Below the pieces are notes generated by a model. That model was not told where the DNA came from, made no database searches, and worked only from the letters and a program-made list of their open reading frames with translations. From positions 1 to 37,986 of IMG/VR virus record IMGVR_UViG_3300036715_002378: a stretch of 37,986 nucleotides of DNA; one strand, given 5' to 3'. The translations under genes and the position numbers were made by a program. The DNA is from a virus. Of the stretch, positions 29,368 to 36,865 are shown in pieces. Position 1 is the stretch's first letter; every line of letters starts with the position of its first letter.

Positions 29368-29611
29368 ATGGAATGTTAGTGTCGAATACGGCCCTGCAAC
29401 AACAGATATTAAAGAAATTGTAGTTGATGCAGCATCGTTAAAAGGTGCAATATTAAGGGCAGAAAAATGGGCTAAAGAAAATAATATTGATTCACCTGTT
29501 ATCGGTATTCCGTATAAAGATGATTTTGATGAAGATTATGGATTAGACAATTTTGATGATGTTGACTTTATAAGTTCTTTAAATTATAATTTGTATGACA
29601 GCGAAAGGTAA
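29351..29611 (+). CDS. Hypothetical acidic protein, 86 residues
   Basis: Starts at ATG 29351 inside the end of the previous gene. Contains WNVSVEYGPATTDIKEIVVD, SLKGAILRAEKWAKENNID and an acidic C-terminus (DFDEDYGLDNFDDVDF). It looks like a small ferredoxin-like alpha/beta fold, but no family is recognised. It is followed 3 bases later by a membrane protein gene. Confidence 0.6.
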   Translation: MISLSKWNVSVEYGPATTDIKEIVVDAASLKGAILRAEKWAKENNIDSPVIGIPYKDDFDEDYGLDNFDDVDFISSLNYNLYDSER

Positions 29612-29614
29612 TGT

Positions 29615-29908
29615 ATGGAAATTATAGGATATATTAAATGGGTGTGGAATGGGGCAGATTTTAGTATTAGAAGTTTTATACTTTTATGTATTACTCTTAG
29701 TATATTTATAATTACATTAATTACTATTTCTAGCTTATCAGGTGCAGCAATAACCGTCTACGCCTTCTTTTACATAGCAGCATGGATTTTATTAAGTGTA
29801 TTAAGTTATTTATTAATTAGTTCAATAATTGAATATAGGGCTTACAAAGACAGAGAGGCAAAAGAAATAATGTATCGATTAATGCATGAAAATCGGCCTC
29901 GACATTAA
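29615..29908 (+). CDS. Two-span membrane protein, 97 residues
   Basis: Two hydrophobic segments, SFILLCITLSIFIITLITIS (about residues 21-43) and a second at about 49-70 (YAFFYIAAWILLSVLSYLLI), lie between a short amphipathic N-terminus and a charged C-terminal tail (EYRAYKDREAKEIMYRLMHE). No holin family is recognised, but a small phage membrane protein of this shape could be a holin, antiholin or superinfection-exclusion protein. It starts at ATG 29615, 3 bases after the previous stop. Confidence 0.7.
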   Translation: MEIIGYIKWVWNGADFSIRSFILLCITLSIFIITLITISSLSGAAITVYAFFYIAAWILLSVLSYLLISSIIEYRAYKDREAKEIMYRLMHENRPRH

Positions 29909-29943
29909 TAATTCAGAAAAAAAATCTAAAAGCAATTAATAAA

Positions 29944-29951
29944 GCTAAATA
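29944..29951 (+). promoter_or_regulatory. Late-type box GCTAAATA
   Basis: It lies 54 bases ahead of the NadM-Nudix gene in a 97-base intergenic gap. It is unusual for a metabolic gene if the box is truly late-specific. Confidence 0.45.
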
Positions 29952-30005
29952 GTATAGTAGAGATAGACTTTACAAATCAACTAAACAAAACATAGGATTT
30001 ATGTT

Positions 30006-31034
30006 ATGAACAAGAAATACAATTCCCTCGTCTTTTTGTGCAGAGCTCAGCCGTTACATAACGCTCATGTTGAAATTATCCGCCGAGCACAAAAATTAGC
30101 AGATCAATTAATTATTATTGTAGGATCTGCAAATCAGCCAAGCACATTTAAAAATCCCTGGTCTTCATCAGAAAGAAAAGGCATGATCTCTTCTGTTATT
30201 TCTGATATCAATAATGGCATTATTGTACATATAGAAGAAAATACAGACACTATTTACAATAACCCGGCTTGGGTAGCAAGAATACAAGCTATCGTCGGAA
30301 AATACACAAAAATTGGCGAAAAAATCGGTATTATAGGGCATAAAAAAGACCCAAGCACTGAGAGCTATCTTAAGATGTTCCCGCAGTGGGTATTAGAGGA
30401 AATTGAATTAATCGAACCCTTAAATGCAACAAATATACGTGATTTATATTTCCGTAAGGATGCAAATTTAAATTTCCTTAATAGTGTTGTTCCTTCTAGT
30501 GTACTTAATTTCCTTGTGAATTGGAAAAAGACACCGAAATACGAACAGGTAATAAAAGAACGTGAATTTGTAGAAAAATATAAATTACAATACGCATCAT
30601 TACCGTATGCACCTATTTTTGTTACAACTGACGCGGTTGTAATTTGTTCCGGGCATGTTCTTATGATTAAGCGTCGATGCGAGCCGGGAAAAAATTTATT
30701 GGCTCTTCCCGGCGGATTTGTAAACGCAGCAACTGATAATAGTATTCGCGATGCAATGATCCGTGAATTACGAGAAGAAACCGGAATTAAGATTCCTATT
30801 CCGGTTTTACTCGGCAGTATCGTAGCAAATCGCGTCTTTGATGCACCTGACCGAAGTGTGCGAGGACGAACAATTACACATGTATATCGTATTGATTTAC
30901 CTGATGGCGAGTTACCAAAGGTACGCGGCCTAGATGATGCCGAAAAAGCAAGTTGGGTGCCTATTGCTAATATAAAAAGCGAAGAAACATTTGAAGATCA
31001 TGCGGAAATAATTCAAAACATGTTAGGTGCATAA
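30006..31034 (+). CDS. nadM: Bifunctional NMN adenylyltransferase / Nudix hydrolase
   Basis: 342 residues, the size of NadM-Nudix fusions. The N-terminal nucleotidyltransferase has CRAQPLHNAHVEIIRRAQ (H18xxH21), IIVGSANQPSTFKNPWS and NATNIRDLYF. The C-terminal Nudix domain has ALPGGFVNAATDNS then IRDAMIRELREETGIKI (residues about 236-261), with the REUxEExGU core intact but two extra residues before it. NadM makes NAD from NMN and ATP; the Nudix half usually hydrolyses ADP-ribose. With the NAMPT gene downstream it completes NAD synthesis from nicotinamide. The overlap TAATG couples it to the next gene. Confidence 0.94.
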   Translation: MNKKYNSLVFLCRAQPLHNAHVEIIRRAQKLADQLIIIVGSANQPSTFKNPWSSSERKGMISSVISDINNGIIVHIEENTDTIYNNPAWVARIQAIVGKYTKIGEKIGIIGHKKDPSTESYLKMFPQWVLEEIELIEPLNATNIRDLYFRKDANLNFLNSVVPSSVLNFLVNWKKTPKYEQVIKEREFVEKYKLQYASLPYAPIFVTTDAVVICSGHVLMIKRRCEPGKNLLALPGGFVNAATDNSIRDAMIRELREETGIKIPIPVLLGSIVANRVFDAPDRSVRGRTITHVYRIDLPDGELPKVRGLDDAEKASWVPIANIKSEETFEDHAEIIQNMLGA

Positions 31035-31309
31035 TGAATACTATTGTATATAAAGAAACAGATGATAATTGGCATGGAAATTTTGCAATATCTCAAAATA
31101 AGGCAGCAGTTAAGGTAACCTTAGGACAAACAGGGCCAAATCCGCCATATAATGGGCAATGGAGAGTCGGTGTATGGGGTAACGATGACTACGGAATGGT
31201 AAAAGATTTTAGTACCGAGGCAGACGCAGAAATTACATTTATTCGGTTATGTAAGTGGAAAATGATAAATCAGGTCGATTTACAGCTAGCAGGGTTTATA
31301 ATAGCATAA
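31034..31309 (+). CDS. Hypothetical protein between NAD genes, 91 residues
   Basis: Starts at ATG 31034 (TAATG overlap). It contains WHGNFAISQNKAAVKVTLGQ, NGQWRVGVWGNDDYGMVKDF and EITFIRLCKWKMINQVDLQL. A compact beta-rich start and helical end, no known motif. It lies within the NAD-synthesis operon, but nothing in the sequence links it to that function. It overlaps the next gene by one base (TAATG). Confidence 0.62.
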   Translation: MNTIVYKETDDNWHGNFAISQNKAAVKVTLGQTGPNPPYNGQWRVGVWGNDDYGMVKDFSTEADAEITFIRLCKWKMINQVDLQLAGFIIA

Positions 31310-31548
31310 TGTACTATGTGCCAATACCTGAGATAAATGGTAGAAATGATTTTCTTACGCTATCTATTATGTTAGAAGAAAGAGGATATAGCGACCGGGT
31401 GTTATATAACGAAGGCGGCTGGCATGAGAATTATACACAGATGGTGGAACCACATTTAATGTTTGAAGAATTAGACGATGCAATAGTGTTTGTATTATTG
31501 ACAGGAAGTACGGTACATACCGAAGTGCCAAAAAAACAAAAACGGTGA
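31309..31548 (+). CDS. Hypothetical protein between NAD genes, 79 residues
   Basis: I use ATG 31309, overlapping the previous stop, rather than the in-frame ATG 31255 inside the previous gene. Contains VPIPEINGRNDFLTLSIMLE, RGYSDRVLYNEGGWHENYTQ and a basic Lys-rich C-terminus. No recognised family. With its neighbours it completes a tightly coupled block between nadM and nadV. Confidence 0.6.
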   Translation: MYYVPIPEINGRNDFLTLSIMLEERGYSDRVLYNEGGWHENYTQMVEPHLMFEELDDAIVFVLLTGSTVHTEVPKKQKR

Positions 31549-31596
31549 CAAAGACCTGGGAATAGACCTAGGCACTTTTAATAGAGGATCTTTATT

Positions 31597-33069
31597 ATGT
31601 TTGAGCTAATTAAACCATTTAATATCATTCTTGCATGTGATACATACAAATTTGATCATCACCGAGAATATCCAGCAGACTCTGAATATATTTATTCAGC
31701 AGTTGTTCCAAGAAAGTCAAGTAATTACGCTACAAAGGTAGTAGTGATGGGCAATGCATTGGTTGCATTTTTATTATCAAAGATTCGCGTCGAACAATGG
31801 ATGATTGACGAAGCTGAAATTGAAATAAACCAACAAGGCTATGAATTTAACAGAGAAGGATGGGAAATAATTGTCCGTGAATTTGATGGTAAATTACCTA
31901 TTACATATTTCGGTGTCGAAGACGGACGAGTTGTTGACCCACAAACGCCTGTAGCAGGGATTATTAATACAGATAAACGTTTCAAATGGTTAGTAACTTA
32001 TATAGAAACATGGGTGCAGGAAATTGTTTGGAAAATGTCTACAGTAGCAAGCATGACCCGTGCAGTTCGTTTAAAAATTAAGCATTACATGGAATTAACT
32101 GGTTCAGATATGTCAGGGCTAGATTACAAATATCATAACTTCGGGGATAGAGGAGCAGATAGTCCGCATGAAGCCCCTATTATGGCAGGTATTGCACATG
32201 CAGCATTATTTAACGGAAGTGATTGCGCTCGTGCTAATGGTTATATTAAAACTATTTACAGAACAGCTAAGTCATATACGTCATCTGTTGTAGCAACTGA
32301 GCATTCTGTAATGTGTTCACATTCTGATGCTGTTAAAAAAGATGACTTCGGTGCAGCAAAAATGGCAGTAGGACGTTTAAAAGAAGTTGTGGAACGTACA
32401 AAAAATGGTATCGGTATTCCATTAATGTCTGTTGTTATTGATACATATGATAGTCGTCGTTTTGTACGTGAGTATATGGGTGGCGCATTTAAACAAGATA
32501 TTATTAATTCCGGTGGTAAAATGGTAATGCGCCCTGATAGCGGTGTATTGACGGTAGAACCGGTAACAGTGGCAAAAGATTTAGATGACACATTTGGCTC
32601 TACTATTAACGATGCAGGGTTTAAGGTGCTTCATAGTTGTGTTGGGATTTTGCAAGGCGACGGGGTAAAGGTTACTACAGTAGATAGTATCTTGCAATCT
32701 TTTGTCGATGAAAAGTTCTCAATAGATAATATTGTGTTAGGGTCGGGGTCAGGCGTTTCACACGAAGGCTCACGTGATGATTTTAGTTTTAGCATGAAAG
32801 CAATTGCACATTTTAATGGTACACACTGGGTTCGGTTGTTAAAAGAACCTAAAACAGATGCAGGTAAAAAATCATTGACAGGGCTTGTTCGCTGCTATGA
32901 AGATGCTGCAGGTAATCTGCAAGTAACCGATTATTTAACTAAATCTATGTTCCCGACAGATCAATTTTTACAAGATGGCCCAGGATGGCGCAAATGGTTT
33001 GAAAATGGTCATCAAACTTATATTCAGTCATTTGATTCTGTTTGCAAGTTTGCTAGAGCAGGTACTTAA
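31597..33069 (+). CDS. nadV: Nicotinamide phosphoribosyltransferase (NAMPT)
   Basis: 490 residues, the size of NAMPT/NadV. Signatures: ILACDTYKFDHHREYPADSE near the N-terminus, YKYHNFGDRGADSPHEAPIM, VVATEHSVMCSHSD, VVIDTYDSRRFVREYM, GGKMVMRPDSGV (phosphate-binding), and VLGSGSGVSHEGSRDDFSFS. It makes NMN from nicotinamide and phosphoribosyl pyrophosphate. Together with NadM it reconstitutes NAD in two steps, as in Vibrio phage KVP40-type genomes. Start ATG 31597 has GAGGA about 9 bases upstream. A strong hairpin follows the stop, so it ends its transcription unit. Confidence 0.95.
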   Translation: MFELIKPFNIILACDTYKFDHHREYPADSEYIYSAVVPRKSSNYATKVVVMGNALVAFLLSKIRVEQWMIDEAEIEINQQGYEFNREGWEIIVREFDGKLPITYFGVEDGRVVDPQTPVAGIINTDKRFKWLVTYIETWVQEIVWKMSTVASMTRAVRLKIKHYMELTGSDMSGLDYKYHNFGDRGADSPHEAPIMAGIAHAALFNGSDCARANGYIKTIYRTAKSYTSSVVATEHSVMCSHSDAVKKDDFGAAKMAVGRLKEVVERTKNGIGIPLMSVVIDTYDSRRFVREYMGGAFKQDIINSGGKMVMRPDSGVLTVEPVTVAKDLDDTFGSTINDAGFKVLHSCVGILQGDGVKVTTVDSILQSFVDEKFSIDNIVLGSGSGVSHEGSRDDFSFSMKAIAHFNGTHWVRLLKEPKTDAGKKSLTGLVRCYEDAAGNLQVTDYLTKSMFPTDQFLQDGPGWRKWFENGHQTYIQSFDSVCKFARAGT

Positions 33070-33070
33070 A

Positions 33071-33111
33071 TAATATTGGGGTTATATACTAAAGTATTAA
33101 CCCCAATATTA
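33071..33111 (+). terminator. Hairpin terminator after nadV
   Basis: TAATATTGGGGTTA at 33071-33084 and its exact reverse complement TAACCCCAATATTA at 33098-33111 form a 14-base stem; TACT/AGTA can extend it inside. It starts 2 bases after the nadV stop. The following TTACATGTATTTTC has a modest T content. Confidence 0.78.
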
Positions 33112-33129
33112 TTACATGTATTTTCGTAT

Positions 33130-33157
33130 TTGATGAATAATTTTAGTAGCATAGAAT
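33130..33157 (+). promoter_or_regulatory. Sigma-70-like promoter of a lost operon
   Basis: TTGATG at 33130-33135, a 16-base spacer, TAGAAT at 33152-33157, 21 bases before the ATA that replaces the expected start of the prkA remnant. Confidence 0.5.
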
Positions 33158-33178
33158 TATATTTACTAGGAGTAATAC

Positions 33179-33474
33179 ATATCTAATCTATTTAAGATGC
33201 TCGAAAATGAGAAAAAGAATTTAGAAAAGGAAGTTTATACTATCGGGGAATACTTAGATAAGTGTAAAGAAGATAAAATAACCTATGCTACAGCAGCAGA
33301 ACGAATGCTTAAAGCAATAGGTGAGCCAGAATTAGTAAACATGCAGGAAACTTACCTTATTATCAAACAAATGATAGAGAACTTTCACAAGATAATATTA
33401 AGGTATTAAAATATGTAGAAGAGTTGTAGGGATTTCCGGTAGAACTAGTAACACAGATAGTTGATGGAAGATAA
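33179..33474 (+). pseudogene. Deletion scar: prkA start joined to spoVR-like end
   Basis: A perfect AGGAG (33168-33172) lies 6 bases ahead of ATA 33179, from which the frame reads SNLFKMLENEKKNLEKEVYT, IGEYLDKCKEDKITYATAAE, RMLKAIGEPELV: the N-terminus of PrkA-type serine protein kinases (compare E. coli YeaG). After about 33340 PrkA similarity ends. A different frame then carries NLPYYQTNDRELSQDNIKVL, KYVEEL, TAG 33427-33429, GFPVELVTQIVDGR, resembling the C-terminus of SpoVR-family proteins (VL-x-H...LWGFxVxLE). A short ORF from ATG 33197 to 33409 (70 residues) may still be translated. prkA, yeaH and spoVR are often neighbours in bacteria, so an internal deletion of such a block is the simplest reading. 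Confidence 0.65.
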
Positions 33475-33505
33475 AAAAGGGGCAATACCCCCTTTTTTAT
33501 CTTCC
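33466..33505. terminator. Bidirectional intrinsic terminator
   Basis: A 17-base perfect stem (GGAAGATAAAAAAGGGG at 33466-33482 with its reverse complement at 33489-33505) has a six-base loop and A/T runs on both sides. It serves + strand transcripts from the prkA scar and minus-strand transcripts of the gene at 33497-34669, whose stop codon lies inside it. Confidence 0.92.
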
Positions 33506-34669
33506 TATCGCAACTGTTATACCCGGACCCGGCATATGTTCTTTATCTGACGAACTTTGAGTAATGCTTTGTAATATCAGACTGTATTTTGTTGTATTTT
33601 CGTCAATTCGTACATTATCACCTAATAAATATCTGCCATTTGGTTGTAATTTTGCATCATTGCACTCATTGGGTGATAATGACATCACTGCTGTACGGGC
33701 ACCCGGCTTATTATGGCTTGTTTTAAAACCTGGTTGATATGTGTCTGAAACATAAATAATTGGTGTATTACCGTCAGCATCAAACATAGCATAAAATGTT
33801 TCACCATTAGGGAACATTTGATTAATGAATTTTATGTTAAAGTCAATATTTACTTTAGTAGTTGCCTGTGATATAACACCGCCACCTGATTTAATCCAGT
33901 CTTCGGCAGCCGCTACCGCCTCTTTGTCTGATAAAGCAGATCCACGGTTTTTCTCTTCTCCACGCTTATTTAACACAATCCACGGGGTTTTCCCGTCAGT
34001 AGATGGTCGGTATCTAATTACCCAGCCATGAAAAGGTATATCCACTACTTTTGCCTTAGGTTTAGGCAGTGCCGCTTGATCAGCATCGTATTGCTTCTTT
34101 AAAATGCTAGTAAAATCTGCTTCATTAAGTTCGTCTAGCAATTGTCCTAACTTATTAGCATATGGCCCAGTCTCCTGAACAGTAACAGTAGACCCTTTCC
34201 ATTTGTCTGTTACGTCGTTTAAGATGTCTTGATAACTTACATCGTTTGCAGGCGCACAACGATTAATTCCGCCCATACCACCCTCAGCAATTTTTTTAAC
34301 TATTGCACTACTATATCTTGGGTTACGCATTTTAACATTTTCGGCTTCATCTTTAGTAGAATATGTTTTTACGAGCTTACCATTAACATATAACCCGTGT
34401 CTTTGATCTGAATCATCTTGATTTAGCGTCATATTACCTAATTTCTTATCATAATCGAAACGAGCTTCCTTAACGTCTGATTTCTTATCATTAGCAAATT
34501 GTTTCTTAGTTGCCTTAACAATGCCGCTAAATCTTTTATTTCCTGTTTTAAAGTCGCCCTTATTATCTGCAGAAGAAGCAGATTTACCTGCAGCAGTCTT
34601 ATATTTAGACAAAAGTTCATTGGAAATTTCGTTTAAATTTTCAGTAGGTGTAATATTTTTAATTTTCAT
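33497..34669 (-). CDS. Virion-type protein on the minus strand, 390 residues
   Basis: The product begins MKIKNITPTENLNEISNELL. It has a Lys/Ser/Ala-rich charged N-terminal region (AAGKSASSADNKGDFKTGNK), then a small repeated-type domain HGLYVNGKLVKTYSTKDEAE then NVKMRNPRYSSAIVKKIAEG. Later segments include VDIPFHGWVIRYRPSTDGKT and FNIKFINQMFPNGETFYAMF. The VNGKLVKTYxTKxEAE domain is one I associate with structural proteins of aquatic T4-type phages. A late box and AAGGA ribosome site precede its start on the minus strand. No enzyme motif recognised. Confidence 0.7.
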   Translation of the reverse strand: MKIKNITPTENLNEISNELLSKYKTAAGKSASSADNKGDFKTGNKRFSGIVKATKKQFANDKKSDVKEARFDYDKKLGNMTLNQDDSDQRHGLYVNGKLVKTYSTKDEAENVKMRNPRYSSAIVKKIAEGGMGGINRCAPANDVSYQDILNDVTDKWKGSTVTVQETGPYANKLGQLLDELNEADFTSILKKQYDADQAALPKPKAKVVDIPFHGWVIRYRPSTDGKTPWIVLNKRGEEKNRGSALSDKEAVAAAEDWIKSGGGVISQATTKVNIDFNIKFINQMFPNGETFYAMFDADGNTPIIYVSDTYQPGFKTSHNKPGARTAVMSLSPNECNDAKLQPNGRYLLGDNVRIDENTTKYSLILQSITQSSSDKEHMPGPGITVAIGR

Positions 34670-34691
34670 TTAAAATCCTTATGCTTTTCTA

Positions 34692-34699
34692 TATTTATC
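34692..34699 (-). promoter_or_regulatory. Late-type box GATAAATA, minus strand
   Basis: Read on the minus strand, GATAAATATAG lies 22 bases ahead of the start codon at 34669. Finding the same box correctly oriented for the rare minus-strand gene is independent support that the motif is a real promoter. Confidence 0.68.
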
Positions 34700-34715
34700 G
34701 TTTTAATATACTAGG

Positions 34716-34744
34716 TTGACATAATAATTAAAAACATATATAAT
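34716..34744 (+). promoter_or_regulatory. Perfect-consensus sigma-70 promoter
   Basis: TTGACA at 34716-34721, exactly 17 bases, TATAAT at 34739-34744. Both hexamers and spacing equal the bacterial sigma-70 consensus, the strongest host-type promoter in the window. It points at the SleB-type hydrolase gene 62 bases downstream. Confidence 0.85.
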
Positions 34745-34758
34745 TATTTATGCCAGAT

Positions 34759-34766
34759 GCTAAATA
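34759..34766 (+). promoter_or_regulatory. Late-type box GCTAAATA
   Basis: It lies 15 bases after the sigma-70 -10 box and 40 bases ahead of ATG 34807, so the hydrolase gene has both an early-type and a late-type signal. Confidence 0.55.
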
Positions 34767-34806
34767 GTATTCCCTTATTTAATCTGGGAAAATAGGAGAA
34801 ATAACA

Positions 34807-35322
34807 ATGATGACAGCAAAGATTATATTTTTATATATATTAGGTACGACTAATTTTGCAAGCCAAGGTATTGATGTATCTAAGATCGACCCCGAGCAAG
34901 CATACTGCCTTGCTAAAAATATTTATTATGAAGCAGGTAATGAAGATATACGAGGGCAATTTGCGGTAGCATCCGTTACTCTAAACCGTGTTAAAGATTC
35001 GCAATTCCCTAATACAGTATGCAATGTTGTTAAATATAGTATTAAGACAAAAAATAATAAGGCAATATGTGCATTTTCGTGGTATTGCACAAATGAAAGA
35101 AAAGGTAAAGATGTACCTATAATAAATAAAAATGGTACAATAAATCAAACAGTAGTTGATCAATTTCAAATAGCCAGCGTAATAGCAATATCTGTATTAG
35201 GTAGTAAGGTAGCAGATAATACATACGGGGCAACATTTTTCCATAATGCAAGTGTACACCCGTCGTGGGTTAATACTTTAACAAAAACCGCCAAAATAGG
35301 CAACCATACCTTTTATAAATGA
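34807..35322 (+). CDS. SleB-type cell wall hydrolase (endolysin candidate)
   Basis: A 171-residue protein with a hydrophobic N-terminus of about 20 residues (MTAKIIFLYILGTTNFASQ) that looks like a secretion signal or signal anchor. The rest matches the SleB/Hydrolase_2 family: CLAKNIYYEAGNEDIRGQFA with the catalytic Glu, VASVTLNRVKDSQFPNTVCN, CAFSWYC, and GATFFHNASVHPSWVNTLTK, IGNHTFYK at the end. The enzyme cleaves peptidoglycan glycan strands. AGGAG about 8 bases upstream; ATG 34810 is an alternative start. It has both sigma-70 and late-type promoter signals. Confidence 0.88.
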   Translation: MMTAKIIFLYILGTTNFASQGIDVSKIDPEQAYCLAKNIYYEAGNEDIRGQFAVASVTLNRVKDSQFPNTVCNVVKYSIKTKNNKAICAFSWYCTNERKGKDVPIINKNGTINQTVVDQFQIASVIAISVLGSKVADNTYGATFFHNASVHPSWVNTLTKTAKIGNHTFYK

Positions 35323-35543
35323 GGTATTCATCTATAAATATATCGTTAATATTATATAGCTTACATCGACTTTTAAATACATATAATACTGTAGAATATC
35401 ATTGTAAGAGAAGGTTTGCATTTTTACCTGTCGATACCAAATTTAATAGAATGATTTGGTTAAGGTTTTATTATGAAAAGAGTAAAATTACAATATTCGA
35501 AGTACTAGACAGTTTGTTTTTCAAGAAAAAATGTATAATTTAA
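35319..35543 (+). CDS. Small protein, 74 residues
   Basis: ATG 35319 overlaps the hydrolase stop as ATGA. Basic, aromatic-rich product: SLHRLLNTYNTVEYHCKRRF, AFLPVDTKFNRMIWLRFYYE. The FAFLPV...IWLRFYY pattern is one I recall from tiny phage proteins without a known function. Coupling with the hydrolase might point to lysis, but the sequence itself does not show this; there is no clear membrane segment. Confidence 0.55.
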   Translation: MRYSSINISLILYSLHRLLNTYNTVEYHCKRRFAFLPVDTKFNRMIWLRFYYEKSKITIFEVLDSLFFKKKCII

Positions 35544-35583
35544 CATCAGCAGATTGTATAGTTGAAAAACTTAGTGAAAATTA

Positions 35584-35612
35584 TTGACATTCGTTAATTA
35601 TTTAAGTAAAAT
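35584..35612 (+). promoter_or_regulatory. Strong sigma-70 promoter of thyA
   Basis: TTGACA at 35584-35589, a 17-base spacer, TAAAAT at 35607-35612, then GGAGG at 35620 and ATG 35631: a compact early-type promoter with a strong ribosome site. Confidence 0.78.
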
Positions 35613-35630
35613 ATCGCATAGGAGGCAGAT

Positions 35631-36482
35631 ATGCAAAATTATTTAAACTTATTAAAAACCGTAATGGATGCGGGTGTTGATAGAAATGACCGAACAGGTA
35701 TCGGCAGTCGTTTTATCAATGGTGCGATGTTAAAATGGGATCTTTCAAAAGGGTTTCCGTTGCAAACAACACGTAAGGTTCCTCTACGATTTGCTTTTGA
35801 AGAAACTATGTTTTTCTTACGAGGCGAAACCAACACAAAGATATTAGAGCAAAAAAATATTAATATCTGGAAAGGAAACACAACACGCGAGTTTCTTGAC
35901 AATCGAGGCTTACATGATCTACCTGAAGGTTCTATTGGCACAGGATACTCACATGCTTGGCGTAATTTTGGCGGTACGTTAGGAAATTCGGACGGTGTCG
36001 ACCAAATAAAAGAACTTTTAGGTGGGATAAAAATAGACCCAAATGGTCGCCGCCATTTAGTAACTGCTTGGAATCCGCAACAAAATAGTGGAACACCGCT
36101 ACCACCATGTCATATAATGCATATGTATTCTGTAATGAACAATAAATTAAATAGCTCTTTTGTAATGCGCAGTAATGATTTACCATTCGGTCTTCCGTTT
36201 AATATTGCGGGATATGCATTACTCAATCATATTTTTGCAAAACATTTAGGGCTTGAACCCGGCGAATTAACATATATGGGATGGGATGCACACATTTATA
36301 TGAATCAAATAGAAATGTCAACTGAAATCTTAACAAGAACACCTAAGGAATTACCTACTTTAAGTATTAATAAAGATTTAATTACATTAGAAGATATTAT
36401 GTCTTTACAGTGGGAAGATATTACCTTAAGCGGATACGACCCGTATCCAGATGTGCAAAATAAACCAGAGATGGCGAAATGA
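35631..36482 (+). CDS. thyA: Thymidylate synthase ThyA
   Basis: 283 residues (E. coli ThyA 264). Signatures: DRNDRTGIGSRFINGAML, FPLQTTRKVPLRFAFEETMF, the active-site loop PLPPCHIMHMYSVM with nucleophile Cys160, and the dUMP-binding FVMRSNDLPFGLPFNIAGYA. MGWDAHIYMNQIEM holds the usual His and Tyr, although the common GDAHIYxNH is changed to GWDAHIYMNQ. It methylates dUMP to dTMP using methylene-tetrahydrofolate. It has its own sigma-70 promoter and overlaps the next gene by 4 bases. Confidence 0.96.
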   Translation: MQNYLNLLKTVMDAGVDRNDRTGIGSRFINGAMLKWDLSKGFPLQTTRKVPLRFAFEETMFFLRGETNTKILEQKNINIWKGNTTREFLDNRGLHDLPEGSIGTGYSHAWRNFGGTLGNSDGVDQIKELLGGIKIDPNGRRHLVTAWNPQQNSGTPLPPCHIMHMYSVMNNKLNSSFVMRSNDLPFGLPFNIAGYALLNHIFAKHLGLEPGELTYMGWDAHIYMNQIEMSTEILTRTPKELPTLSINKDLITLEDIMSLQWEDITLSGYDPYPDVQNKPEMAK

Positions 36483-36802
36483 TAATAACAAAAGAACAAT
36501 ATGTAAAGATTGATTTAGTGGATAAACTCTTAGATGCCATGAGTGTAGAACAATTAAAAGAACTCACTGAATCAGCACAACTTGTCGCGGTTTTGAAAGG
36601 TACAGCAAGTAACCCAGGACTCTTACGTGAGTTAATTCAGGAAAATACGCTACTTTCTATGGAGATGGTGACACTTAGAAACGAATTATACTCAATAAAG
36701 GAAGATGTTAAAGCATTACTTAGAGTTGTGAACCAAGTTGTGTTCGCGCCACCGCCATACAACAATGATTTTCAAAATCTAAGATCAAAATACTATATTT
36801 AA
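36479..36802 (+). CDS. Hypothetical coiled-coil protein, 107 residues
   Basis: ATG 36479 overlaps the thyA stop (ATGA). The product is helical: KIDLVDKLLDAMSVEQLKEL, GLLRELIQENTLLSMEMVTL, RNELYSIKEDVKALLRVVNQ, with a heptad pattern in the second half and a short Pro-rich C-terminus. Probably oligomeric. No link to thymidylate synthesis can be read beyond co-transcription. Confidence 0.65.
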   Translation: MIITKEQYVKIDLVDKLLDAMSVEQLKELTESAQLVAVLKGTASNPGLLRELIQENTLLSMEMVTLRNELYSIKEDVKALLRVVNQVVFAPPPYNNDFQNLRSKYYI

Positions 36803-36836
36803 TAACCACTAAAATTAGTCAAATGTGTTTAGATCA

Positions 36837-36844
36837 TCTAAATA
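36837..36844 (+). promoter_or_regulatory. Late-type box variant TCTAAATA
   Basis: It lies 21 bases ahead of folE in the 63-base gap after the previous gene. It keeps CTAAATA but has T at the first position; the weakest member of the set. Confidence 0.4.
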
Positions 36845-36865
36845 CAGAGAACCCACAAGGATACT

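Noticed and set aside
31555-31577. Possible hairpin ahead of nadV (GACCTGGG ... GACCTAGG)
   Set aside because: The two parts are a direct, not inverted, near-repeat and do not pair into a convincing stem.
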